From assembly GCA_003021085.1 (NCBI GenBank), contig PXRE01000026.1:199338-263337 (forward strand): a DNA stretch of 64,000 nt, written 5' to 3'. The position numbers and the translations under genes were made by a program. This DNA comes from Halobacteriales archaeon QS_1_68_20 (GTDB taxonomy: Archaea; Halobacteriota; Halobacteria; Halobacteriales; PXRE01). Shown one piece after another: positions 15,287 through 25,496 of this stretch (positions are counted from its first letter, which is position 1; every line of letters begins with the position of its first letter). Below the pieces are notes generated by a model. It was not told the DNA's origin. It was given only the letters and a program-made list of their open reading frames with translations, and did not search any database.

Positions 15287-16132
15287 TCACTCCGTCTCGG
15301 GTTCGACGGATTCCGTCTCCGTTTCCGCGTCCTTCGACTCCTCACCCACGCCCGGAACTTCACCCATGGCACAGTCCCGGCAGTAGTAGTTGCTCCCGGA
15401 GTCGACGGTGTACAGCGGAACGCCGGCGAACACCTTCTCGCGCCTGTAGGTCCGTTCGACGCCCTGGTCGATGGGCCCCATGCAGGCCGAGCAGGGGGCG
15501 TCGACGTCGTGGACGACCGACTCCTCGGTCGACCGGACGGTCCCGAACGACGTCACCGAGTGGCGGTCAGCGAACCGTTCGCGCACCTGCGGGAGCAGGT
15601 ACGCCCCGATCACGATCAGGTACCACCCGAACAGAAGCGATCCGAGGTCGAAGTCGCCGCCGAACGCGAACAGCGCGCCGAGCAACACCAGCCCGAGGCC
15701 GCCGGCGGTCCGCTTGAACGACGGACCGTCGTCGTCCGTCGGGCGTTCGGGCGCCCCGAGTTCGCCGCGGCGGAGGATTTGCTTCTCGGTGTCCGAGAAG
15801 TACTTGTAGCCGGCGTAGACGGCGTTGCCGACCCCGCCGGTCAGGAAGAACAGCAGGATGTGAACCCCCGGCCGGCCGAGCGACCGGTCGATCAGCACGA
15901 CGCTGTCGTCGCCCTCGTGCTCGATTTCCCATCCTTTGGCGACCTTCCGGTGGACCCGCCGGCGAAACGCGGCCCGGGACTCGCCGCGGTCGTCATCGTC
16001 GTCCGTCTCGGGGTCGGCCCGGTCGCCGGACTCCGTGATCCGGCACTGCGCGCCACACTCCGAGCAGTAGACGTCGGTCGGGTCGATGTCGGCTCCGCAG
16101 TCCGGACACTGCGGCGAGTCCCCGTCGCTCAT
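15287..16132 (-). CDS. Zinc-ribbon membrane protein
   Basis: CPDCGADIDPTDVYCSECGAQC, TM segments, C-terminal CxxC pairs. Confidence 0.65.
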   Translation of the reverse strand: MSDGDSPQCPDCGADIDPTDVYCSECGAQCRITESGDRADPETDDDDDRGESRAAFRRRVHRKVAKGWEIEHEGDDSVVLIDRSLGRPGVHILLFFLTGGVGNAVYAGYKYFSDTEKQILRRGELGAPERPTDDDGPSFKRTAGGLGLVLLGALFAFGGDFDLGSLLFGWYLIVIGAYLLPQVRERFADRHSVTSFGTVRSTEESVVHDVDAPCSACMGPIDQGVERTYRREKVFAGVPLYTVDSGSNYYCRDCAMGEVPGVGEESKDAETETESVEPETE

Positions 16133-16178
16133 ACTACGGAATTCAGATGTTCGACAGTAAAGCGTTGCGTCTGTGCGA

Positions 16179-16922
16179 TTACTGCTCGTCCAGCGCCACC
16201 GGGATGCCCCGCCCGGCCACGTCCGCGGCGAAGGCCCCGGAGTCGGTGGCCAGGCGCTCGAACGTGTTGTAGTGGATCGGAACGACGAGGCCCGGGTCCA
16301 TCGCTTCGCCGAGGTCGGCCGCCTCCTCGGGGGCCATTGTGATCCGGCGGTCCAGCGGCGGCAGGAAGACGTCCACGTCCAGTTCGGCGTGGCCCTCCAG
16401 CACGTCGGTGTCGCCCGGCCAGAAGACCGTCGTGTCGCCGACCGTCAGCAGGCACCCGCAGCCGAACCCCTCGGGATGGGAAGGTTCCGCGCCGGGTTCG
16501 TCCGGCCGGGTGTACGCGGCGACCGAGCGGACGATCAGGTCGTCGAACATCAGGTCCGCCTCGTCGTCCACCCGGACGACCTCGTAGGGCAGGTCGTCGA
16601 GCGGCCCGACGTCCCGGCCGATGCCGGGCGGGTAGACGGCGTCGTAGACGACGACGGTGGCGTCCTCGCTGGCTACCCGGCGGATGCAGTCGGAGTCGTA
16701 GTGGTGGTCGTGGGTGACGACCACCACGTCGCCGTCCTGCGCGCGGTAGTCGGTCGGCGCAGGGTGGCCGTCGGTGAGGTCCGGATCGTTCGGTTCCCAC
16801 TCCCCGGTGAGGACGCCGTACCGCCCGGGGTCCGTGTAGGCGACGGTGCCGTCGGGCCACTCGATGCGGGTCGTGGCGTACCCCAGCCAGTCTATCGTCA
16901 CCCCGCCGTATCGCACTGTCAT
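16179..16922 (-). CDS. MBL-fold (UPF0173-like) metal-dependent hydrolase
   Basis: VTHDHHYD motif, FWPGDTDVLEGHAE. Confidence 0.75.
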   Translation of the reverse strand: MTVRYGGVTIDWLGYATTRIEWPDGTVAYTDPGRYGVLTGEWEPNDPDLTDGHPAPTDYRAQDGDVVVVTHDHHYDSDCIRRVASEDATVVVYDAVYPPGIGRDVGPLDDLPYEVVRVDDEADLMFDDLIVRSVAAYTRPDEPGAEPSHPEGFGCGCLLTVGDTTVFWPGDTDVLEGHAELDVDVFLPPLDRRITMAPEEAADLGEAMDPGLVVPIHYNTFERLATDSGAFAADVAGRGIPVALDEQ

Positions 16923-17036
16923 CGGCCGAACTACTCCCCAGGTCGGAGAAAAAGGTTCGGCTCTCGGACGACGATAGTTCGGCCGACAACAGCCGGAAAA
17001 CTCCCTGCCCCTCCGACTGACACATCGGCACCACCG

Positions 17037-17290
17037 CCCAGAAAGCCCCCGGGCGCTCGACTTCCGTCAGAGGCAAGCGCTGAGGACTTCCCGCTCGCTG
17101 CACTCGCGGGAACCGCCGGGGCTGGCGAGAGGCAAGCTCTCGCTGCGTCCCGCTCGCACGCTCCCGTGACCCTCGTTGCGCGCTTCCCTCAGTCACTCGC
17201 TTCGCTCGCTCGCTCAGTCCAGTGCTTACGTCGTCCGGGCGGGGTCGAGCGCCCGGCCCCTTTCAGTCCCGCCCGCGGTGGTTTTGCTGG
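17037..17290. repeat. GC-rich intergenic repeat element, copy 1
   Basis: Begins CCAGAAAGCCCCCG..GCGCTCGACT..; same family as reverse complement of 49055-49244. Confidence 0.5.
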
Positions 17291-17422
17291 CCACCTTCGA
17301 CGCAGTGATCGTGCCGGTCACCTCTCGGCCGGAAGTGCCGGCTACCTCCGACGCGCCAGCGGTGCCGGCCCCCTTCGCCACGTGAATACGGACGGCGTCG
17401 GTTGATTGCGTTCCGGTGGCGG

Positions 17423-18226
17423 CTACGCCCCGTCGACGGCGTCACCGTCGAGAACCCGCTCCACCTCGGCCAGCGATTCCAGCACGTAGTCGGGCCGGAC
17501 GTCGGTCTGCTCCAGGTCGGACCCCGTGGCCGCCCCCGTCAGCACCAGCGCGGTCGTCGCGCCCGCTCGCTCGCCCATCGCTATGTCGGTGTCCAGGCGG
17601 TCACCGACGAGCAGGCAATCCCCGGGAGCAGCCCCGACCCGGTCCATCGCCAGGTCGACCGTCTCCTGCGACGGCTTGCCAAGCACCGCTTCGGGGTCGA
17701 CCTCCGCGGCCCCGGCGACGGCGTTGATCACTGCGCCGGACCCCGGAATCGGCCCGGCGTCGGTCGGCACCCAGCGGTCCCGGTTGGTCCCGACGAGGGT
17801 CGCCCCGTCCAGCAACGCCCGCAGGCCCCTCGTCATCTCCTCGTCGTCGAAGCCCGCGTGGTAGCCCGCGACGACCACCTCGGCGGCCGTGGGGTCCTCG
17901 ACGAAGGTGACGTCCGCGGTCTCTAGCTGTTCGACCACCGCCGGACCGGCGACGGGGAGCGCCCTGGCTCCGGCGTGGTGGGCGTCGAGGTACCTGACGG
18001 TGGCCTCCGCGGAGGTCAGGACTTCGTCTGCGTCGCCCGGCAGGCCCAACTCCGAGAGGTGGTCGGCCCACCCGGCGGGCGACCGCGTCGGGTTGTTGGT
18101 GAGAAAGAGGACCTCCAGACCCGCTTCCCGCAGGGCCTCGACGCCCGCCCCCGCGCCTGCCAGCAGCGACCCGCCGTGGACGACCGTGCCGTCCAGGTCG
18201 ATCAGTGCGGCGTCGAACCCGGTCAT
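17423..18226 (-). CDS. HAD-superfamily sugar phosphatase (NagD-like)
   Basis: DLDGTVVHG, LTNNPTRSP, VGDRLDTDIAMG. Confidence 0.88.
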   Translation of the reverse strand: MTGFDAALIDLDGTVVHGGSLLAGAGAGVEALREAGLEVLFLTNNPTRSPAGWADHLSELGLPGDADEVLTSAEATVRYLDAHHAGARALPVAGPAVVEQLETADVTFVEDPTAAEVVVAGYHAGFDDEEMTRGLRALLDGATLVGTNRDRWVPTDAGPIPGSGAVINAVAGAAEVDPEAVLGKPSQETVDLAMDRVGAAPGDCLLVGDRLDTDIAMGERAGATTALVLTGAATGSDLEQTDVRPDYVLESLAEVERVLDGDAVDGA

Positions 18227-19917
18227 CGTCCGTCGGCCAGGCGCTCGACCCGTTCCAGGGTGTCCGCGTCTCCGGGTTCCTTGTCGTCCCTGACGGCGAC
18301 GAACCGCGGGAACCGGAGCGCGTATCCGGAGGAGTAAGTGGGCGACTCCTGTATCTCCTCGTACCCGACCTCGAAGACGACGGCCGGTTCGAGGTCCACC
18401 TCCTTGCCGCGCTCGGCCTCGACGTACGGTTCCAGCAACCCGGTCAGGTCCGCGAGTTTCTCGTCGGTGATGCCGGTCGCCACCTTGCCGATGGTCTCGA
18501 ACTCTCCCTCGGCCCGCGCGGACAGCAGGAACGTCCCCAGGAACTGCGCCCGGCGACCCTCGCCCCACTCCGCGCCGGTCACAACCAGGTCCAGCGTCTC
18601 GACGTCGGGCTTGCGCTTCAGCCAGTTCTTGCCCCGCCGACCCGGGGTGTACGCCGACCGGGGATTCTTGAGCATGATCCCCTCGTGGCCCGCCTCCAGG
18701 GCGTCGGCGTCCATCTCCTCCACCTCCTCGGCGTCGTCGCTCACGAGGAACTCCGAGGTCGCCTCCGGGAGTACGTCTTCGAGGTGCTCGCGGCGGTCGA
18801 CCAGGGCCGCGTCAAGCAGGTCCGTCCCGTCGGCGTGCAGGCAGTCGAAGGCGTGCAACTCTACGGCCACCTCCTCGCGGGCGCGTTCGACCTCGTGCTT
18901 GCGGCGGAACCGCCGCAGGACCTCCTGGAACGGCAGCGGTTCGCCGTCGCGGACCGCGACGACCTCGCCGTCGAGTATTGCTGGGCCGTCGCAGTCGTCC
19001 TCGACGAACTCGACGACCTCCGGCAGCGCGTCGGTCACGTCCTCCATGTTCCGGGAGTAGACGCCGACGGTCCGGGCGTCGTCCGCAGTCCCGACGGCCG
19101 ACTTCTGCGCGTTCAGGCCCTCGGGATCGTAGTGGACCTGTACCCGCGCGCCGTCGTACTTGACCTCACAGGCCACCTCGTCCCATTCCGCCAGCGCCTC
19201 GGTGACGGTCCCGGTCTGGGCCAGCATGGCGCGAACCGGCCGGCCGAGTTCCAGTTCCATGGCGTCCAGGCCGGCCTCGCCCTCGTCGCGGGCCGTCCGG
19301 GCCCCCTCGCCGTAGTCGTTGGAGACCTGTAGCGCCCGCTCGACGGTCTCGACCGGCACGTCGAACGCCGCGGCGACGGCGTCCCGCACCGACCCGCCGC
19401 CGACGCCGATGCGCATCTCCGAGAGGACGAGTCGCGCCAGGTAGCGTGCCTCCCCGGGGTCACAGCGGTTGAACAGGCCGAACAGCACGTCCAGTTTCGT
19501 CCCCTCGCTACCCTCTCCCTCCGAGGCCGCGAGTCGCCCGAGTTCGTCGTACACTTCCGCGACGGTCAGGCCGTCCCGGCCGCCGCCGCCGAACGCTGAC
19601 AGTCCCTGCTGGCCGCCGAACTCGTAGCCGGCGGCCACTTCACCGATCTCGCCGACCTCCGCGACCCTGGCCTCCACGTCGTCTGCGGAGACGTTCTGGC
19701 CGGCCGCGCGGGCGATGGCCTCGTAACAGAGGTTCGGCCCAACGTCGAGTTTCGTCGAGGACCACGCCGGGAACACCCGGCCCTGGACGAACCGCGCGAT
19801 CACCGGCAGGTCCTCGCCGGCCGCCGCCAGGAGGTCGGTCACCAGGTCGACGATCTCGGTGTCGGCGCTGGCGGCCTCGATCTCGGCGGCGCGTGCGGCG
19901 AACTCCTCGAACTCCAT
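18223..19917 (-). CDS. lig: ATP-dependent DNA ligase
   Basis: CEVKYDGARVQVHYD active-site lysine motif, DGEVVAV, EGIMLKNP, KNWLKRKPD. Confidence 0.95.
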   Translation of the reverse strand: MEFEEFAARAAEIEAASADTEIVDLVTDLLAAAGEDLPVIARFVQGRVFPAWSSTKLDVGPNLCYEAIARAAGQNVSADDVEARVAEVGEIGEVAAGYEFGGQQGLSAFGGGGRDGLTVAEVYDELGRLAASEGEGSEGTKLDVLFGLFNRCDPGEARYLARLVLSEMRIGVGGGSVRDAVAAAFDVPVETVERALQVSNDYGEGARTARDEGEAGLDAMELELGRPVRAMLAQTGTVTEALAEWDEVACEVKYDGARVQVHYDPEGLNAQKSAVGTADDARTVGVYSRNMEDVTDALPEVVEFVEDDCDGPAILDGEVVAVRDGEPLPFQEVLRRFRRKHEVERAREEVAVELHAFDCLHADGTDLLDAALVDRREHLEDVLPEATSEFLVSDDAEEVEEMDADALEAGHEGIMLKNPRSAYTPGRRGKNWLKRKPDVETLDLVVTGAEWGEGRRAQFLGTFLLSARAEGEFETIGKVATGITDEKLADLTGLLEPYVEAERGKEVDLEPAVVFEVGYEEIQESPTYSSGYALRFPRFVAVRDDKEPGDADTLERVERLADGR

Positions 19918-20001
19918 GGCCCGGGGTAGCCATGCGTGGCGGATAAATCGCCCGAAGCGGCCCGACCCTGGATTGAAGGGCGCGGGCGACCTCGCCCCGG
20001 T

Positions 20002-21585
20002 ATGGCGGACGCCGACCTCACTGCGCAGGTACAGGAGGCGCTGGCGGTCGACAGGGAGGAGTTCCAGCGACGCGCCCGGGAAGACGCCGACGTCATCCTG
20101 GACGCGGTCGGCGACGGCGTCTTCGACAACCCACAGGCCATCGTGGGCCTGGAGTACGAGTTCTACGCCGTCGCCGAACCGCGTTCGGCTGCCCGTCGGA
20201 CTGCGTCCGACGACGTCGACGCCGAGACCGTCGCGCTGACGCGGGTCCCCCGCCGACTGCTGGAGTTCATCGGCTTCGAGAAGGAACTGGGCCTGCACAA
20301 CGCCGAACTGTCGACGAGTCCGCTGCCGCTGAACGCCGACGGCATCCGCGCCCAGGAGCGGGAGGTCCGCGCGCAGTTGCGGACCGCGCTGGACTACGTG
20401 GGCACCGAAGGCATTCGCCTGGTCAGCGACGGGATCTGGACCGTCCCGCCGGCCGGCGAGTCCGCCCGGGAGTACCTCACCGACAGCGTCGTCGACGACG
20501 GCGTCCGCATCGCCTCGAACATGAGCGCGGTCCCGCGGTACCACGCGATGGCCAACGCCGACGCGGCCGTCCGACCCGGCATGGAGATCGACGCCCCGCA
20601 CGTCCACCTGGAGGCGGACACGGTGATGCCCGAGAGCCTGATCACCTCGATCCAGCCGCACTACCAGGTTCCCCAGGCCAGGGACCTCCCGGAGTACTTC
20701 AGGTACGCCGTCCGGATCGCGGGCGCACTGCTCGCGCTGGGCGTCAACTCCCCGCTGTTCCCACCGGACCTCTACGACGACGTCCCGGCCGAGGAGGTCC
20801 TCGCGGACGCCTGGATGGAGAACCGCGTGAACGTCTTCGAGTCCGTCCTGAACCCGGCGGACGGCCCCGGGAAGGTCCGGTTCCCGGAGGACGTCGATTC
20901 CGTCGAGGAAGCCGTCGGACAGGTCGCCGACGACCAGGTACTCGTTCCGCTCGCGCCGGCGGACGGGTCCCGGTTCGACGACGAGTTCGCCACGTTCCGG
21001 GTGAAACACGGCACCTTCTGGCGGTGGGTCCGCCCGGTGTTCGGTGGCGCCTCGCGGTCGGGAGCCAACGCCAGGATCGAGTTCCGGCCGCTACCCGCCC
21101 AGCCGACGGTCCGGGACACGGTCGCTTTCCTCGCGGCGTTCGCCGGCCTGATGGAGAGTCTGCCGCGGGTCGAACACCCCGTGGCCGACCTCGACTGGGA
21201 GACCGCCAGGGAGAACTTCTACGCGGCGGCCCGGGACGGTCTGGAAGCGGACCTTTGCTGGATCGCAAACGACGGCGCCGAGACCGTCGACGCCGAGACC
21301 ATCTACGCCGACCTGCTGGCCCACGCGGCCGACGGCTTGCGGGTAACCGGTCTCTCGGAGGAGGAGATCGGCCGATACCTCGGTCCCTTGCGGCGTCGTG
21401 TCCGCTACGGCATCACCCCCGCCCGGTGGAAAGTCACCCGGGTCCGCGAACAACTGGACGGCGACACCGACCTCGCCGGCGCGAGCAGGGCCATGCAGCG
21501 CCGCTACGTCGAACGGCAGGCGGAGACGCTGTTCGATTCCGACTTCGGTGCCTGGATCGAGGAAGAGCGCTACCGCGCTGGCTAA
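20002..21585 (+). CDS. Glutamate-cysteine ligase (GCS2)-like protein
   Basis: VGLEYEFY, ARIEFRPLPAQPTVRDTVAF; 528 aa. Confidence 0.55.
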   Translation: MADADLTAQVQEALAVDREEFQRRAREDADVILDAVGDGVFDNPQAIVGLEYEFYAVAEPRSAARRTASDDVDAETVALTRVPRRLLEFIGFEKELGLHNAELSTSPLPLNADGIRAQEREVRAQLRTALDYVGTEGIRLVSDGIWTVPPAGESAREYLTDSVVDDGVRIASNMSAVPRYHAMANADAAVRPGMEIDAPHVHLEADTVMPESLITSIQPHYQVPQARDLPEYFRYAVRIAGALLALGVNSPLFPPDLYDDVPAEEVLADAWMENRVNVFESVLNPADGPGKVRFPEDVDSVEEAVGQVADDQVLVPLAPADGSRFDDEFATFRVKHGTFWRWVRPVFGGASRSGANARIEFRPLPAQPTVRDTVAFLAAFAGLMESLPRVEHPVADLDWETARENFYAAARDGLEADLCWIANDGAETVDAETIYADLLAHAADGLRVTGLSEEEIGRYLGPLRRRVRYGITPARWKVTRVREQLDGDTDLAGASRAMQRRYVERQAETLFDSDFGAWIEEERYRAG

Positions 21586-21633
21586 TCGCTCGGGCGGAGT
21601 CGGAACGTAACCACCGCCGACGAACCCCGCGGG

Positions 21634-21743
21634 GACGGAACAGGGCGGCGGTTCGACGGCCGGTTACAGGTTGATTCCCTGGAACAAGTGGGAACCGGAG
21701 CAGTTCGACGGAACAGGGCGGCGGTTCGACGGCCGGTTACAGG
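21634..21743. repeat. Perfect 37-bp direct repeat (21634-21670 and 21707-21743); second copy overlaps psmB stop
   Basis: gacggaacagggcggcggttcgacggccggttacagg appears twice, 73 bp apart. Confidence 0.95.
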
Positions 21744-22468
21744 ACCTCGTCGAACTCCTTGTGGCCCTCGATGTCGACGCCTTCCTCGGTGATCTCGGCG
21801 AGGAAGATGCCGTCGCCGGAGGCAGCGTCGCGCTCGACGGCGGATTTGACCGCACGCGCGACGACCTGCATGCCTTCCTCGTTCGAGAGATCCTCCTCGT
21901 ACTCCCGTTCGAGGACGCCGTAGGCCAGTTGCATTCCCGACCCGGTGACCGTGTAGTCGTCACGCATCACGCCGCCGGCGGGGTCGATAGAGTAGACGTG
22001 ATGGCCCTCGTCGTCGACGCCGCCCAGGAGGGGGTTGACGGCGAAGAAAGGGCCGCCGCGGATGAAGTTGCCCGCGAGCGTCGACAGCGCTTCCATGCTC
22101 ATGTGTTCGCCGCGGCGGGCCTCGTAGAGGTTGGCCTCGACGCGTAGCGACCGGATGAACGACTGGGCGCCACCGACGGAGCCGGCCATCGTCAGGGCGC
22201 CGGTCGGGTGGATCTGCTCGACCTTCTGGACGTTCTTGTTGGCGACGAACCGGCCGCCGAGCGACGCCCGCATGTCGGTGGCGACGATGACGCCGTCGGC
22301 GGTCGTGACGCCGACGGTGGTCGTCCCGGTCTTGGTGACGTTCTTCATCTCCTCGTCGGAGAACCCGGTGTCGGGGAGCGAGCCGAGTTCGGGTTCGAGC
22401 GGGTCTGCGGCGTCTCTCGTCCTGTCCAGCGACCGGGAGAATCCGGGCCTCTCTGTCGGATCGATCAT
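21737..22468 (-). CDS. psmB: Proteasome beta subunit
   Basis: KTGTTTVGVTTADGVIVATDMRASLGGRFVANKNVQKV. Confidence 0.96.
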   Translation of the reverse strand: MIDPTERPGFSRSLDRTRDAADPLEPELGSLPDTGFSDEEMKNVTKTGTTTVGVTTADGVIVATDMRASLGGRFVANKNVQKVEQIHPTGALTMAGSVGGAQSFIRSLRVEANLYEARRGEHMSMEALSTLAGNFIRGGPFFAVNPLLGGVDDEGHHVYSIDPAGGVMRDDYTVTGSGMQLAYGVLEREYEEDLSNEEGMQVVARAVKSAVERDAASGDGIFLAEITEEGVDIEGHKEFDEVL

Positions 22469-22638
22469 CGGTGTCCTGTATTTGCCCGACGCCCTTAAAG
22501 CCTCGACGTTCGCCCCGGTCGTCGGCCCGTCCCTGCGGGTCGCGCCTCGACCGTCAGGCGCTGGCGAGCGACGTCGCCGGCCGGAGCAGCGGCTCGCCGG
22601 TGGTCAGTCAGCGGCGAGAAGTTCGGATCCTCCTTCGG

Positions 22639-22818
22639 TCAGTGCCCCGTCTGCGCTGTTCCTTCGTACGCCGACTCCAGGGACTTTACGACCCTGTGGG
22701 CGGGGATCGAGACCCCCAACCGGCGGACGGTGAGCGCCAGCGGCAGCAGCAGGATGCCGGCCGCGATGCTCAACTGGTACAGCGCGAACACGGTTGCACG
22801 GTATGCCCGGGTGATCAT
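22639..22818 (-). CDS. Small (59 aa) membrane protein, not in supplied ORF track
   Basis: MITRAYRATVFALYQLSIAAGILLLPLALTVRRLGVSIPAHRVVKSLESAYEGTAQTGH*. Confidence 0.65.
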   Translation of the reverse strand: MITRAYRATVFALYQLSIAAGILLLPLALTVRRLGVSIPAHRVVKSLESAYEGTAQTGH

Positions 22819-23136
22819 CGGACGGTTCCCTCCTCGGCCGTCACCCTATGTAAAGGTTGTTGCAAAGAACAGAATATAATGATCTTTATTGTGCTATCTA
22901 TCGTACTTCAGTCTTGCGATTCAACTGCGGTTGAACTCACGTCAACCGACGGTGCGGTCGGGGGCGCCGGGGCCGTCAACCAGCGTTGGCTTACGCGCCA
23001 AATTCTCGTAACTTATGCGAATAACGAGCGTTTCCTGCGTCTACCTGCCCTCGCTATAGTCCGGGGTCGAGCAGTTCCGTTCGCCCGCGGGTCCGGAACC
23101 GCAAAGCACGAAACCCTCCGGAACGCAACGGAAAGC

Positions 23137-23514
23137 ATGAGCAACTACCTCGTTGCCATGGAGGCGGCCTGGTTGGTACGCGACGTCGAGGATATCGACG
23201 ACGCCATCGGTGTCGCGGTCAGCGAGGCCGGCAAGCGGTTGAACCAGCGGGACATGGACTACGTGGAGGTCGAGGTGGGGGCGACGCCGTGCCCGGCCTG
23301 TGGGGAGCCGTTCGACTCCGCGTTCATCGCCGCCGGCACCGCGCTGGTGGGACTCCTCCTGGAGATGAAGGTGTTCAACGCCGAGAGCGAGGAACACGCC
23401 GCCCGTATCGCGAAGAGCGAGGTCGGCGGCGCTCTCCAGGACGTCCCGCTGTCGGTCGTCGAGACGATGGCGTTCGAGGGGGAGGAAGCCCCGGATCCCG
23501 AGGAGAGCGTCTGA
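23137..23514 (+). CDS. DUF555/UPF0212-like conserved archaeal protein
   Basis: 125 aa; TPCPACGEPFDSAFIAAGTALVGLLLEMKVFNAE. Confidence 0.75.
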   Translation: MSNYLVAMEAAWLVRDVEDIDDAIGVAVSEAGKRLNQRDMDYVEVEVGATPCPACGEPFDSAFIAAGTALVGLLLEMKVFNAESEEHAARIAKSEVGGALQDVPLSVVETMAFEGEEAPDPEESV

Positions 23515-23569
23515 CGCGGCGCGAGTGCGGTTCCGAACTTTTTTGTGATAACTATCGGTTATTCCAGGT

Positions 23570-24121
23570 ATGGAGCTGCCGACGCCGCAGGACCTCAAGG
23601 AGCGCCGGACCGAGCTCGACCTCACCCAGAGCGAGCTCGCCGAGCGGGCGGACGTCTCCCAGCCCCTGATCGCCCGCGTCGAGGGGGGTGACGTCGACCC
23701 GCGGCTCTCGACGCTACGGCGCATCGTCAACGCGCTGGAGGAGGCCCGCGGGGACGTCGTCCGTGCCGAGGACCTGATGCACCAGAACGTCGTCAGCGTC
23801 GCACCCGACGACGCCGTGGAGTCGGCCCGCGACGTGATGCTCACCGAGGGGTACTCGCAACTGCCCGTCGTCCGCGACGGGAGCCCCCAGGGCATCATCA
23901 GCAACACCGACATCCGGCAGGCCAGCGAGCGCCGCGACGAACCGGTCGGGCAGTTACCGGTAGCCGAGGTGATGCACGAGAGCGTCAGCACCGTCGAGCC
24001 GGACACGCCGCTGGAGGAGGTCGACGCCCTGCTGAATCACCACCGGACCGTGCTCGTGGTCTCGGGCGGCGAAGTCGTCGGCATCGTCACCGAGGCCGAC
24101 ATCGCCGCCCAGGTGTCCTAG
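23570..24121 (+). CDS. XRE-HTH plus tandem CBS domain regulator
   Basis: LTQSELAERADVSQPLIARVEGGDVDPRLSTLRRIV; two CBS motifs. Confidence 0.9.
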   Translation: MELPTPQDLKERRTELDLTQSELAERADVSQPLIARVEGGDVDPRLSTLRRIVNALEEARGDVVRAEDLMHQNVVSVAPDDAVESARDVMLTEGYSQLPVVRDGSPQGIISNTDIRQASERRDEPVGQLPVAEVMHESVSTVEPDTPLEEVDALLNHHRTVLVVSGGEVVGIVTEADIAAQVS

Positions 24122-24122
24122 C

Positions 24123-24359
24123 GTGTCGTACCCTCTCCGTCCACGACCCCCGAGTCACGAACCCGCCGAGTACCAGTTCACGGAAAGCGGCGACGTCGTG
24201 GACGGGTCGACCGCGACCGGACGCGTCTGGGGCGTGATGGACAGTTACCGCTTCAGCGGCGAGATAACGGACTTCCGAGCCAGTCGGGACGTCACGGTCG
24301 TCGTCGACGGCCGGACGGTCGACCCCGAGGACATCCCCGGCGGGACGGGCGACGAGTAA
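24123..24359 (+). CDS. Conserved hypothetical small protein (GTG start)
   Basis: 78 aa acidic halophilic ORF directly after CBS gene. Confidence 0.5.
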   Translation: MSYPLRPRPPSHEPAEYQFTESGDVVDGSTATGRVWGVMDSYRFSGEITDFRASRDVTVVVDGRTVDPEDIPGGTGDE

Positions 24360-24402
24360 CAGTCGCGGGGGCGTTCGTTCTCGGTCCCGACGACCGCGTT
24401 CG

Positions 24403-25383
24403 TTACAGTTCCAGTCCTCGGACCGAGACGCCGTCGCCGTCTCCGACGCGACCGACGATCCGACCGTCGCCCGCGCCGGCCAGGTCGACCGCTCGCTCCG
24501 GGGGGACCGCGGCGACGAACCCCATCCCCATGTTGAAGGTGCGGTACATCTCCTCGTCGGCGACGTCGCCGGCGTCCTGCACGAACTCGAACACCGGCTG
24601 GGCCGGGAAGGGGTCGGTCACCTCGTAGCGGTGCTCGCCCATCCGCTCGAGGTTCGTCCACCCGCCCCCGGTAACGTGGGCCGCCGCGCGGACGCCGTGT
24701 TCCCGTAACGGCCCGAGCAAGTCGGCGTAGATGCGGGTCGGCTCCAGCAGGACCTCGCCGATAGTTCGCTCTGGGTCCGGCGGGAACGGGTCGCCGTAGT
24801 CGTGTTCGCGGGTGACGGCCTCGCGCGCGAGGGTGAGGCCGTTGGAGTGGATGCCGCTGGCGGGCCAGGCGACCAGCGAGTCGCCGGGTTCGGCCTCGCC
24901 GGGAAACGGCGCGTCCTTCGACGCCAGGCCAGCGCAGGCGCCGGCGAGGTCGAACCCCTCGATCACCTCGGGCATCACGGCCGTCTCGCCGGCGACCAGT
25001 TCGACGCCGGCCTGCTCGCACCCGCGGGCCAGGCCTTCCCCGACGGCCTCCGCGAACCCCTCGGCGGGTTCGTCGACCGCCAGGTAATCGACGAAGGCGA
25101 CGGGTTCGACGCCCGCGGCGACGAGGTCGTTGACGTTCATCGCCACGCAGTCGACGCCGACCGTCGAGAACTCCTCCATTGCCTCGGCGACGAGCAGTTT
25201 CGTCCCGACGCCGTCGGTCGTCAGCGCCAGGTACCGGTCGCCGATGTCCAGCAGGCCCGCGTAGTCGCCCGCCACCCCCTCGACGGCCGACACCAGCGCG
25301 GCCGTGGCCGTCTCGCTGGCTTCCACGTCCACCCCTGCGTCGGCGTAGGTTAGTCCATCCTCTGGATCCTCGTCCTTCCCCAT
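24403..25383 (-). CDS. purM: Phosphoribosylformylglycinamidine cyclo-ligase
   Basis: LTTDGVGTKLLVAEAM, CVAMNVNDLVAAGVEPVAFVDYLAV; ATG at 25383. Confidence 0.95.
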   Translation of the reverse strand: MGKDEDPEDGLTYADAGVDVEASETATAALVSAVEGVAGDYAGLLDIGDRYLALTTDGVGTKLLVAEAMEEFSTVGVDCVAMNVNDLVAAGVEPVAFVDYLAVDEPAEGFAEAVGEGLARGCEQAGVELVAGETAVMPEVIEGFDLAGACAGLASKDAPFPGEAEPGDSLVAWPASGIHSNGLTLAREAVTREHDYGDPFPPDPERTIGEVLLEPTRIYADLLGPLREHGVRAAAHVTGGGWTNLERMGEHRYEVTDPFPAQPVFEFVQDAGDVADEEMYRTFNMGMGFVAAVPPERAVDLAGAGDGRIVGRVGDGDGVSVRGLEL

Positions 25384-25496
25384 ACCGGAACTCCGACTCG
25401 CTGCGAGCAAAAGGGTGCTGTTTTCCACCCCGGTCGACAGGCCGCTACCCCGGTGACGACCGCCCGCCCAGAAACGGAGATCGGCTTCGATGCCCG

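Noticed and set aside
17059-17405. Coding interpretation of ORFs over 17.0-17.4 kb
   Set aside because: Composition resembles a GC-rich intergenic repeat with CGCTCGCT blocks; multiple frames open, none with protein-like sequence.
22850-23040. Short palindrome tcaac-tgcg-gttga and AT-rich stretch upstream of the DUF555 gene as a riboswitch
   Set aside because: 5-bp arms only; insufficient structure to support a call.
23570-24121. XRE-CBS protein as a phage repressor / mobile element marker
   Set aside because: Archaeal HTH-CBS regulators are common chromosomal genes; no phage genes nearby.
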